Shown here: positions 1-7,024 of the stretch, piece by piece
How the letters are laid out: each line of letters starts with the position of its first letter
How positions within the stretch are numbered: position 1 is the stretch's first letter
NCBI RefSeq assembly: GCF_010470665.1
Contig: NZ_VOPZ01000005.1
Span: forward strand, 216,385-280,384
From: Desulfovibrio sp. JC022
GTDB taxonomy: Bacteria; Desulfobacterota; Desulfovibrionia; Desulfovibrionales; Desulfovibrionaceae
Length of the DNA stretch: 64,000 nucleotides
Direction of reading: 5' to 3'
The notes under the pieces: generated by a model
Seen by the model: the letters and a program-made list of their open reading frames with translations, nothing else
Told to the model about the DNA's origin: nothing
The model's database searches: none
Program-made: the position numbers and the translations under genes

Positions 1-24
1 CCCCAGCCGTCGGAGACAAATATA

Positions 25-510
25 TTAATTACTTGATTCTTCTTTCTGTAATTCTTCAGGAGAGAGTGACCAGAAAGGAGTGCCGTCTTTGGTCAGGCGA
101 AACTTGTACTTGCGTTCTTCTCCGGCCTTGAGCTTGGCGGCCATGTATTCGTACTCACCATCAATCTCGACCAGCACGCCGTAGACCTTAACCCTTACAC
201 CGGGCCGCAGATCTTTGATGCGCGGCTCAACGAAATCTTTGGGACCGAGATGTACGAGTACTTTCTCGCCATCTTCCTTATCTTTAACGAGAACGCCGAT
301 CCCTTCGGTCATTCCGTCCATGGGTTCGATGTCCTTAATTTTAAGGAGAGTCCCCTTGAACACATCGCGGTCGGTGTTGTCATAAAGGGAATCGTATTCA
401 CTGCCCTTTTCCCAACCTTTAATATTCATTTCCCCGGCAAAAGCGGAAGAAACAATCAGAAGAGCAAGGCAGAATGCAATCAGGGAACTTTGTAAAAAAC
501 TTTTAATCAC
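25..510 (-). CDS. Predicted exported protein of unknown function
   Basis: A 161-aa protein. The chosen start is a GTG at 510, because an AAAGGAG Shine-Dalgarno lies 8 nt upstream; a longer frame reaches 567 but overlaps the upstream gene and has no ribosome site. The N-terminus (about residues 1-23) is a hydrophobic signal peptide ending SSAFAG, so export to the periplasm is likely. The mature part is hydrophilic and beta-rich, with repeated short stretches such as GVLVKDKEDG and RVKVYGVLVEIDG that would suit a small OB-like barrel; this fold is only a guess. It lies 28 bp downstream of the next exported protein and is probably co-transcribed with it. No catalytic motif was recognised. Confidence 0.7.
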   Translation of the reverse strand: MIKSFLQSSLIAFCLALLIVSSAFAGEMNIKGWEKGSEYDSLYDNTDRDVFKGTLLKIKDIEPMDGMTEGIGVLVKDKEDGEKVLVHLGPKDFVEPRIKDLRPGVRVKVYGVLVEIDGEYEYMAAKLKAGEERKYKFRLTKDGTPFWSLSPEELQKEESSN

Positions 511-538
511 TGAAAAAACTCCTTTTAAATCAAGCTTC

Positions 539-1117
539 CTACTGGGTAAGCCATTTATTAAACGCACGCAAGGTAACCAGTTTGATGTCTACAGCCGCAC
601 CGTTCCTCAAAAAATCAGTACGCACAAACTCGACTATGACCGTTCCGCTCTTCACATCAACGAGAAACAGCCGAACATAATCAGCCCGTGAATCATTCAT
701 GGCATCGCGGTCGCCAAGAGCATTATCCGCGGAGATATCATACAGAAGGGCCAAATCAGCATCCACACCTGAAAGAGCAGCCTGCACTTCCGGCACAATT
801 GGATAATATTTGCCGTACTTACGACGTTCCCACAAGCTGGACTTCTTAATATTTTCAAGCATGGTAACATCGCCGCCATTGACGGCATAGCTGGACCATT
901 TAAGCTCAAACGCACCGGCCTGTTTGCAGGCGTTAAGCAAAGATTGGGTCATGCGCCAGCGATACTTGAAATCAAAATTCATGGTGGTTGTCCGCCAAGG
1001 AAGAAGTGCCAGCTTATAAACCTTGCCCCCGGTATTAAAGGGGGTGGTATAATCATCAGCTTTGACGCAGGAAGCGCAACCAAGACAAAGAATCAGGATC
1101 AACAATAATTTTTTCAT
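539..1117 (-). CDS. Predicted exported protein or lipoprotein, unknown function
   Basis: A 192-aa protein starting at an ATG preceded by GAGGTTACC. Residues 1-20 form a signal peptide with the sequence CLGCASC at its end, so a lipid-modified cysteine is possible, although neither cysteine sits in a perfect lipobox. The mature part contains KLALLPWRTTTMNFDF, a pattern like the start of TolB-N-like or DUF4136-like periplasmic lipoproteins, and DADLALLYDISADN in the middle. It is first in a two-gene unit with the exported protein at 25-510. Function unknown. Confidence 0.65.
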   Translation of the reverse strand: MKKLLLILILCLGCASCVKADDYTTPFNTGGKVYKLALLPWRTTTMNFDFKYRWRMTQSLLNACKQAGAFELKWSSYAVNGGDVTMLENIKKSSLWERRKYGKYYPIVPEVQAALSGVDADLALLYDISADNALGDRDAMNDSRADYVRLFLVDVKSGTVIVEFVRTDFLRNGAAVDIKLVTLRAFNKWLTQ

Positions 1118-1250
1118 GGTAACCTCGTACTTTTTTACAGGTACTCTGTTTTATAACGGCAGTAGCCATATGTCCATAGATTGAGTTTAAACTTGGCGTT
1201 CGAGCCATTTGCCGTTACACTCCGGCAGTTTTTTCAATGCGGAGGAGAAT

Positions 1251-1796
1251 ATGTCCGATAAAAAAAAGGCCCAGAAACTTTCCAGAAGAGGATTCCTTTT
1301 CGGAGGATTCAGAAAAAAAGAAGACCGTGAGCAAATCCAGAGCGCGGCCAAGCCCATTGCGGCCAAGGAAGTAAATCTCGACACTTTGGCCGAAGCCAAC
1401 GTGGCCTATGAAAATAGTCGCTTTGAAGAAGCGGCAACCAAGTACAAAGAATTCATCAAGACTGAACCGCAGAATGCCGATGCCCGCAAAAGGCTTGGGC
1501 ACTGTTTGTATAAGAACGAAAAATACGTTCAGGCCAAAGTTGAATTCGAACGGGCTATCCGTATTCTCGGCAAGGACAACTTTTCCTATCTATACCTCGG
1601 ACTGCTGCTTTGCCGTGCCGGAGCAGGTAAAAAAGCCGTCCCGATCTGGAAACTATATTTCGATCCCGAGAACATCACCCTGCAACGGGAAATAAATTTA
1701 CAAATCGCCCTCATAGAATCCGATCCCGAAGCATCATTCGAAGACGCTGCCAATATGGTAGAGCAGGTGATTGAAGAGACTTCGATGCAAGCTTAA
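1251..1796 (+). CDS. Tetratricopeptide-repeat protein
   Basis: A 181-aa protein starting at the ATG at 1251, directly after GGAGGAG. About residues 45-145 contain two to three TPR helices pairs (ANVAYENSRFEEAATKYKEFIK, then DARKRLGHCLYKNEKYVQAKVEFERAI as the clearest pair), which usually bind protein partners. The N-terminus holds SRRGFLFGGF, which resembles the twin-arginine signature, but no hydrophobic stretch follows, so it is not a usable Tat signal; the protein is probably cytoplasmic. It is divergent from the exported-protein pair upstream. Specific role unknown. Confidence 0.75.
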   Translation: MSDKKKAQKLSRRGFLFGGFRKKEDREQIQSAAKPIAAKEVNLDTLAEANVAYENSRFEEAATKYKEFIKTEPQNADARKRLGHCLYKNEKYVQAKVEFERAIRILGKDNFSYLYLGLLLCRAGAGKKAVPIWKLYFDPENITLQREINLQIALIESDPEASFEDAANMVEQVIEETSMQA

Positions 1797-1855
1797 AAAA
1801 GCAATTTCATACAAGCCAGCAAAAACTTCTTTCTGGTACTCCTTTCCAAGCTATA

Positions 1856-1945
1856 GGCGAAGCCCTAATAAAAGGTTTTGAAAAGGGGAGTCCAGAGGGG
1901 AAAAACTTTTGCAAAAGTTTTTCCCCTCTGGCCGCCGGAGGCATC
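1856..1945 (+). repeat. Intergenic palindromic repeat, copy A
   Basis: A 90-bp element between two convergent genes. It opens with GGCGAAGCC, continues AATAAAAGGTTTTGAAAAG, then forms a perfect 19-bp-arm hairpin at 1892-1931 (CCAGAGGGG...CCCCTCTGG with a 2-nt loop), and ends GCCGCCGGAGGCATC, 2 bp from the stop of the MocR gene. Two related copies lie at 5131-5225 and 5382-5439. The hairpin could end transcription from both sides. Confidence 0.75.
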
Positions 1946-1947
1946 CA

Positions 1948-3378
1948 TCACTCAGCCGCAAGTTCGCCTAAGCGACGTACCCCGGCCTGAATCTCATCAC
2001 TCCAGAGCGACCCACTGGACAGACGGATGTAATTTGAAAACACATCCTGCGGCGAGAAGACGGTTCCGGGCACAATGCCGATACCTTCTTCGCGGGCCTT
2101 GAAAAAAAGTTCCACCCCGTCTTTTGATTCGGGCAACTCCACCCAGAGTACGGACCCACCCTTGGGATTGGTAACTTTTGTCCCTTCAGGGAAAGATAAA
2201 CCGATCTCGGTACGCATCTTCTGCATTTGATCTTTCATGGCTGCACGTAATTTCTTAAGATGACGATCATAAAGGGTTTCGCGCAGATAGCGGGCGATAG
2301 CCATCTGGGTAGCGGCAACGCAGGAAACATTAGTGGTGGCTTTTATTTCAAGGGCCTTTTCCAGATAACGTCCCGGAGCCAACCAGCCCACCCGGTAACC
2401 GGGGGCAATGGTCTTGGAAAAGGATGAACAGAGCAAAACCCCGCCATCGCGGTCATAGGATTTAAGTGTGCGTGGCCGGGAATCACCGAAATAAATTTCC
2501 CCGTAAACGTCATCTTCCACCAGTGGGATTTTGCGTTTAGCGAGGATTTCTACGATTTCCTTTTTGCGCTCATCAGAAGTCAGACCGCCATCAGGATTGT
2601 TGAAATTAGGCGAAAAAATGCAGGCTTTGATGTCAAAAGTCCGGGTTATGTCCTCCACTCGATCCGGGTTAATACCCCGCTTAGGGCAGGACGGCATCTC
2701 AATGGCCCGCAAGCCGAGATTCTCTACCAATTGCAGGAAACAGTAGTAGGACGGAGACTGGATCAAGACCAGATCGCCGGGCCGGGTCAGGGTGCGCAAG
2801 GAAATATACAGAGCCTCCATGGCCCCGGTGGTGATGATCAACTCATCGGCAGTAACATTGGAACCGCAGTCTACAGAACGAAAGGCAATCTGGCGACGCA
2901 AGTCAAGGTTGCCGGGGATCATCTCATATCCGGCGGTATCGAGTGGATTTTCCCGGATAACGGAAGTCATGATCTTGGCAAGCTGACGGGTAGGCAGCAG
3001 ATCCTCGCTGGGACAAACCACGCCGAGAGGAAGCAAATCCTTGTTACCCACGGTTTCAAGGGCAGTGCGGATCAACTTGTTCTTGGTAACCGTGTGCGGT
3101 TCCAGCTTCTGGGTGGTCTTGATTTCCGGGGTGGGAATGATCCTGAACTCGCTACGCACGTAGTAGCCGGAACGGGGCCGGGACTCGATCAGCCCGCGCT
3201 TTTCCAGCTCTTCGTAAGCGTGGGACACCGTTGAAATGGAGACTTTAAGGGTTTTGCTCATCTGGCGCAGGGACGGTAGTTTGTCACCGGGAACAAGATC
3301 CCCGGCTTCAATATGTTTTGAAAGTTCCTGCTCAACTTTTTTATATCTGTACTGATTACCAGAACTGTCCAGATTCAT
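1948..3378 (-). CDS. MocR-family regulator: GntR winged helix fused to aminotransferase fold
   Basis: A 476-aa protein. The start at 3378 follows GAGGG at 7 nt; a slightly longer frame is not needed. Residues 10-80 are a GntR-type DNA-binding domain (LPSLRQMSKTLKVSISTVSHAYEELEKRGLI). Residues about 110-470 are a PLP-dependent class I aminotransferase fold with NPDGG and the PLP-lysine region SSFSKTIAPGYRVGW. Such regulators use PLP or an amino compound as effector. It is divergent from azlCD across 136 bp, so control of that branched-chain amino acid exporter is the natural inference. The exact effector cannot be read from the sequence. Confidence 0.9.
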   Translation of the reverse strand: MNLDSSGNQYRYKKVEQELSKHIEAGDLVPGDKLPSLRQMSKTLKVSISTVSHAYEELEKRGLIESRPRSGYYVRSEFRIIPTPEIKTTQKLEPHTVTKNKLIRTALETVGNKDLLPLGVVCPSEDLLPTRQLAKIMTSVIRENPLDTAGYEMIPGNLDLRRQIAFRSVDCGSNVTADELIITTGAMEALYISLRTLTRPGDLVLIQSPSYYCFLQLVENLGLRAIEMPSCPKRGINPDRVEDITRTFDIKACIFSPNFNNPDGGLTSDERKKEIVEILAKRKIPLVEDDVYGEIYFGDSRPRTLKSYDRDGGVLLCSSFSKTIAPGYRVGWLAPGRYLEKALEIKATTNVSCVAATQMAIARYLRETLYDRHLKKLRAAMKDQMQKMRTEIGLSFPEGTKVTNPKGGSVLWVELPESKDGVELFFKAREEGIGIVPGTVFSPQDVFSNYIRLSSGSLWSDEIQAGVRRLGELAAE

Positions 3379-3425
3379 TGTTTTTCCCTCGCTACTCAAA
3401 AACTGTTATGGTCCATTTTTTATAA

Positions 3426-3473
3426 ATCTGCATCTGTACTGATGTCAGATTTTATGTAGACTGGCAAGCAGAT
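3426..3473. promoter_or_regulatory. Candidate MocR operator half-sites
   Basis: In the 136-bp space between the MocR gene and azlC, ATCTG occurs at 3426-3430 and 3432-3436 and its complement CAGAT at 3446-3450 and 3469-3473. The pair 3432-3450 makes ATCTG-N9-CAGAT. Direct plus inverted half-sites are typical of MocR operators; this is inference from position and symmetry. Confidence 0.4.
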
Positions 3474-3514
3474 CAGAAATCTATTCTTGAATTTTAATTA
3501 TGCCGGAGGTAACC

Positions 3515-4225
3515 GTGGAATCAATCATGAATTCCCAGAAAATAAAACAAAGCTGTATGCTGATGTCCGCCTTCAAACAGGCCTTACCAATCGTACTTGG
3601 TTTTTTGCCTGTGGGATTCGCATATGGAGTATTAGCGCGCAAAGCTGGAATTTCCATTGATAATACAGTACTTATGTCGCTGCTCGTCTTTGCCGGATCA
3701 GCACAGTTCATCGCGGTCGGGTTACTTGCCAGCGGAGCTTCGGCTGTATCGGTCATCATCACAACATTTATAGTCAACCTGCGTCATCTGCTCATGTCGG
3801 CAGCATTGTCTCCGTATCTGAAAAAATGGTCAAAACTTGAGATAGCCCTCTTTGGCTTCCAACTTACTGATGAAACATTCGCTGTACACTCTACAAGGTT
3901 CTCGTCAGGGGATATGCATAAAGGCGAGACCTTTCTTATCAACTCCATCGCCCAAGCAGCATGGGTGGGCGGGACCGTACTGGGCATATTTTCCAGTACG
4001 CTCATAAACGATGTAAAGCCCATGGGCCTTGATTACGCGCTCCCGGCCATGTTCATCGCCCTGCTCATTTTCCAGATTAAAGATAAGAGCCACGTAATAG
4101 TCGGACTCATCACCGGGCTGTTATCAACCGCACTGGCTCTCGGCGGTGCAGGACAGTGGAATGTAATAATCGCCACCCTGATCGGCGCAACTCTCGGCGC
4201 GGCAGTAAAATGGGGGAATAAATAA
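3515..4225 (+). CDS. azlC: AzlC-family permease, large subunit of branched-chain amino acid exporter
   Basis: A 236-aa integral membrane protein. I place the start at the GTG at 3515, because GGAGG at 3505-3509 sits 5 nt before it; an ATG at 3500 lies upstream of that site. The family signature LGFLPVGFAYGVLARKAG follows the N-terminus, then several hydrophobic helices (FAGSAQFIAVGLL, TTFIVNLRHLLMSAALSPYL). AzlC pairs with the small AzlD to export branched-chain amino acids or analogues. The azlD start overlaps the azlC stop by one base, indicating translational coupling. Confidence 0.9.
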   Translation: MESIMNSQKIKQSCMLMSAFKQALPIVLGFLPVGFAYGVLARKAGISIDNTVLMSLLVFAGSAQFIAVGLLASGASAVSVIITTFIVNLRHLLMSAALSPYLKKWSKLEIALFGFQLTDETFAVHSTRFSSGDMHKGETFLINSIAQAAWVGGTVLGIFSSTLINDVKPMGLDYALPAMFIALLIFQIKDKSHVIVGLITGLLSTALALGGAGQWNVIIATLIGATLGAAVKWGNK

Positions 4226-4548
4226 TGGATCAGCAAACAATACTTCTCACCCTCTTCGGTATGATGGCGGTGACCTACATTCCGCGCATGCTCCCGGCTC
4301 TGGCCCTTAGTTCCCGCGACCTGCCGCCCATTGTGGGCAAGTGGCTTTCCTATGTACCCACAGCGGTACTTTCCGCCCTGCTGGCCCCGTCACTGCTCGC
4401 GCCCGAAGGTGTTATCGATCTCACCTTCAACAACCTTTACTTCTGGGTGGCAGTGCCTACCTTTGCGGTAGCCATGTTTACCCGCAATTTCTTCGGCACT
4501 GTGGCTGTCGGTATGGGACTGGTGGCAGCAGCCAGATATTTCTTGTAA
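4225..4548 (+). CDS. azlD: AzlD-family small subunit of branched-chain amino acid exporter
   Basis: A 107-aa membrane protein with three to four hydrophobic segments and the family N-terminal pattern TYIPRMLPALALSSRDLPP followed by WLSYVPTAVLSALLAP. The length is normal for AzlD. It starts within the azlC stop codon (TAATG). It works with AzlC in the cytoplasmic membrane. Confidence 0.9.
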   Translation: MDQQTILLTLFGMMAVTYIPRMLPALALSSRDLPPIVGKWLSYVPTAVLSALLAPSLLAPEGVIDLTFNNLYFWVAVPTFAVAMFTRNFFGTVAVGMGLVAAARYFL

Positions 4549-4571
4549 TTTCAGCAACAAAGGATTTCAAA

Positions 4572-5126
4572 ATGATTTCTAGAGATGAAGCACTCGAACT
4601 GCTCAAAACAAATGTAAAAGAAGAAAACCTGATCCAGCATTCCCTCGAATCTGAAGCCGTACTCGGCGCACTGGCCGAAAAACTGGGACAGGACGTTGAA
4701 CTATGGTCCATGACCGGACTGCTGCACGACCTCGATTACAGCGAAACCGCCGACACCCCGGAAAAGCACGGCCTGATTGCCGCAGAAATGCTTGAAGGCA
4801 AGCTGCCAGATGAAGCAATCAAAGCTATCCGCGCCCACAACGGCGACATGACCGGAGTCGCTCCGCAGTCCGATTTCGATTTCGCCCTGCGGTGCGGCGA
4901 GACCGTGACCGGGCTGATCCACGCCAACGCGCTCATGCGCCCTGAAAGAATGAACGGCATGAAGCCCAAAAGTCTCAAGAAAAAAATGAAAGCCAAAGCA
5001 TTCGCCGCCAGCGTGGATCGCGAGATCATCAAGGAATGTGACAAAATAGGTCTCGAACTAGGCGACTTTTTCGCTATTTCTATCGAAGCAGTAACCAAAG
5101 TCGCACCCGAAGTTGGATTGGAATAA
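4572..5126 (+). CDS. HD-domain phosphohydrolase-like protein
   Basis: A 184-aa protein starting at the ATG at 4572; the open frame continues upstream inside azlD but without a ribosome site. It has an HD domain: H in QHSLESEAVLGALAEKLG, the paired LLHDLDY (HD), and a later H in AIRAHNGDMTG. These are the metal ligands of HDIG-type phosphohydrolases. The C-terminal third is rich in lysine (KSLKKKMKAKAFAASVD). It lies 23 bp after azlD and may be co-transcribed. Substrate unknown. Confidence 0.85.
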   Translation: MISRDEALELLKTNVKEENLIQHSLESEAVLGALAEKLGQDVELWSMTGLLHDLDYSETADTPEKHGLIAAEMLEGKLPDEAIKAIRAHNGDMTGVAPQSDFDFALRCGETVTGLIHANALMRPERMNGMKPKSLKKKMKAKAFAASVDREIIKECDKIGLELGDFFAISIEAVTKVAPEVGLE

Positions 5127-5130
5127 TTTT

Positions 5131-5225
5131 GCCTCCGGCGGCTGGGGAAGGGGAACTTTTGGGAAAAGTTCCCCTTCCCCAGACCCCATCCCCTCAAAAC
5201 TTTTCAATAAGCTTCGCAGCTTCGC
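5131..5225 (-). repeat. Intergenic palindromic repeat, copy B (reverse orientation)
   Basis: This copy reads on the minus strand. Near the HD-gene stop it shows GCCTCCGGCGGC, the complement of the end of copy A, then a 19-bp-arm hairpin at 5142-5182 (CTGGGGAAGGGGAACTTTT, 3-nt loop), and then the AAAACTTTTCAATAAGCTTCGC tail in 5198-5225. The arms differ in sequence from copy A but keep the AACTTTT/AAAAGTT tip and length, so pairing is conserved. Confidence 0.7.
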
Positions 5226-5307
5226 TTAAACGAATGTGCTAAGCAGACCATATTTATAAATTGTTTGAACTCCAAACGTTTGTTCCCTGCTGGAACATTC
5301 ACCCAAA

Positions 5308-5346
5308 AAAGCGGTCCGACACTTGCCAGAAGTGTCGGACCGCTTT
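5308..5346. terminator. Bidirectional rho-independent terminator
   Basis: A 17-bp perfect stem (AAAGCGGTCCGACACTT, loop GCCAG) between the convergent HD-hydrolase and hyuB genes, with an A-run on the left and T-rich sequence on the right. A smaller stem TGTTCC/GGAACA lies just before it at 5281-5297. Confidence 0.85.
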
Positions 5347-5381
5347 GAGGTTTTCTCTAACAAACTTCACCATACGATAGC

Positions 5382-5439
5382 GGCGAAGCCATAATAAAAG
5401 GTTTTGAAAAGTTTTTCCCCTCTGGCCGCCGGAGGCATC
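5382..5439 (+). repeat. Intergenic palindromic repeat, copy C (deleted form)
   Basis: It matches copy A at both ends (GGCGAAGCC then AATAAAAGGTTTTGAAAAG, and TTTTTCCCCTCTGGCCGCCGGAGGCATC split in two parts) but lacks the left hairpin arm and loop. The join falls at an AAAAG repeat, as expected for a deletion between short direct repeats. It ends 4 bp before the hyuB stop. Confidence 0.7.
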
Positions 5440-5443
5440 AAAA

Positions 5444-7006
5444 TTACTTACCCCAACCGCCGCCTCCGGGGGTTTCCATGCGGATAATATCGCCCTTCTT
5501 GAGCGGTGAATGAAACTTTCCGGGCTTCTGAATTTCCTCACCGTCACGGATCAAAATATTCTTACCGGGTGTTCCGGGACTTCCACCCTGTAAGCCGTAG
5601 GGCGCATTGACCCTACGCTCGGAAAGCACGGTGATTTCGCACCCGGACAGCAACTCAATTTCACGCACAAGACCGTCACCACCGGGAACCCTGCCTGCTC
5701 CGCCAGTGTTCTTGCGGATGCAGTAAGTCTTTACCCGAAACGGGTAACTGTACTCAAGAGCTTCGACGGGAGTGTTCAGGGTGTTGGTCATGTGAGAATG
5801 GGTAGCGTGCTCACCGCGACAGGTGGCGGATGCCCCCATACCCCCGGCAAGAGTCTCGTAGTAGGCAAAAGGCTTGCCGGTCCGCTCGTCCATGCCGCCG
5901 ATGGTCATGTTGTTCATGGTTCCCTGACTTGCTGCCGGGATGCGCTGCGGAATGGCTTCGGCAAGCGCACCGAGAACCACGTCCACCACACGCTGGGAAG
6001 TTTCCACGTTGCCGCCTGCTACTGCTGCGGGGAAATTGGCATCAAGGATGGAACCTTTACGGGTCAAAACTTCGATGGGCCGCAAAATACCTGCGTTGGT
6101 TGGCACATCGCCTTCGATGAGCGAACGGAAAACGTAAAGCACTGCGGAAAGGGTGATGGACCGCACCGCATTAACACTTCCGGTAACCTGATCACCGGAC
6201 GCGGTGAAATCAAGCCTGGCACTGTCGCCCTTTACTTCCATGATCACGGAAATGGGTACGTTTTCGCAATCCACACCGTCTCCGTCCATGTAGTCGGTAA
6301 ACTGGTATGTTCCGTCCGGGATGGACTTGATGGTGTTACGGGTGATGGATTCAGCGTAATCGTTCAGGCTAGCAGCGTAAAAATCAACTTTCGCGAGACC
6401 ATATTTACCGATGAGTTCTTTAAGACGGGTAACTCCGGTGAGGTTAGCCATAATCTGGGCTGCAAAATCGCCCTCACGTTCCACCGGGGTACGCACGTTG
6501 TTGAGCAGCAAAGTCATTACACCGGATACGATCTCGCCTTTTTCCACTATCTTTACCGGGGGAATGATGATCCCTTCCTGATAAAGGGAAGTGGAAAGAG
6601 GCATGGAACCGGAAGCCATGCCGCCCACATCGGAATGATGGGCACGGTTGGCAACGTAAAAAGAAGGCTCAGTGGAACCGTTACAGAAAACCGGAGCCAC
6701 TAGGGTGATGTCCGGAAGATGGGTTCCACCCTTGAAGGGGTCGTTGAGCATGACCATGTCGCCTTCTTTGAAATCGCTGTTCTCAATGGCTGATTTCACG
6801 GAAAGAGGCATGGAACCGAGGTGCACCGGGATGTGCGCAGCCTGCGCAACCATGTCACCTTTATGATCGAACACCGCACAGGAAAGGTCGCGCCGTTCCT
6901 TGATGTTGGGCGAGAAAGCGGTACGAGTCAGGGTCACGCCCATTTCTTCAGAAATAGCCGCAAACCTGTTCTTGAAAACCTCAAGGAGGATCGGATTCAC
7001 ATTCAT
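5444..7006 (-). CDS. Hydantoinase B / oxoprolinase-family subunit
   Basis: A 520-aa cytoplasmic protein of the HyuB family, partner of HyuA in ATP-dependent opening of hydantoin or 5-oxoproline-like rings, or in related acetone or acetophenone carboxylases. Family features are RAHHSDVGGMASGSMP near residues 120-135 and the glycine-rich C-terminus (PGGGGWGK). The ATG at 7006 has a strong AGGAGG. It lies 18 bp downstream of hyuA on the same strand. The divergent TRAP operon suggests that its substrate is imported, but substrate identity cannot be read. Confidence 0.9.
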   Translation of the reverse strand: MNVNPILLEVFKNRFAAISEEMGVTLTRTAFSPNIKERRDLSCAVFDHKGDMVAQAAHIPVHLGSMPLSVKSAIENSDFKEGDMVMLNDPFKGGTHLPDITLVAPVFCNGSTEPSFYVANRAHHSDVGGMASGSMPLSTSLYQEGIIIPPVKIVEKGEIVSGVMTLLLNNVRTPVEREGDFAAQIMANLTGVTRLKELIGKYGLAKVDFYAASLNDYAESITRNTIKSIPDGTYQFTDYMDGDGVDCENVPISVIMEVKGDSARLDFTASGDQVTGSVNAVRSITLSAVLYVFRSLIEGDVPTNAGILRPIEVLTRKGSILDANFPAAVAGGNVETSQRVVDVVLGALAEAIPQRIPAASQGTMNNMTIGGMDERTGKPFAYYETLAGGMGASATCRGEHATHSHMTNTLNTPVEALEYSYPFRVKTYCIRKNTGGAGRVPGGDGLVREIELLSGCEITVLSERRVNAPYGLQGGSPGTPGKNILIRDGEEIQKPGKFHSPLKKGDIIRMETPGGGGWGK

Positions 7007-7024
7007 TATATATAAACCTCCTGA

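Noticed and set aside
1290-1320. Twin-arginine signal in the TPR protein (SRRGFLFGGF)
   Set aside because: No hydrophobic segment follows the arginines, so export by Tat is unlikely.
1856-5439. CRISPR-like array from the repeated hairpin elements
   Set aside because: Copies are few, widely spaced, in both orientations and without regular spacers or cas genes.
5792-6703. 303-codon open frame on the plus strand inside hyuB
   Set aside because: It is an antisense shadow of a clear hydantoinase B gene, without start signals.
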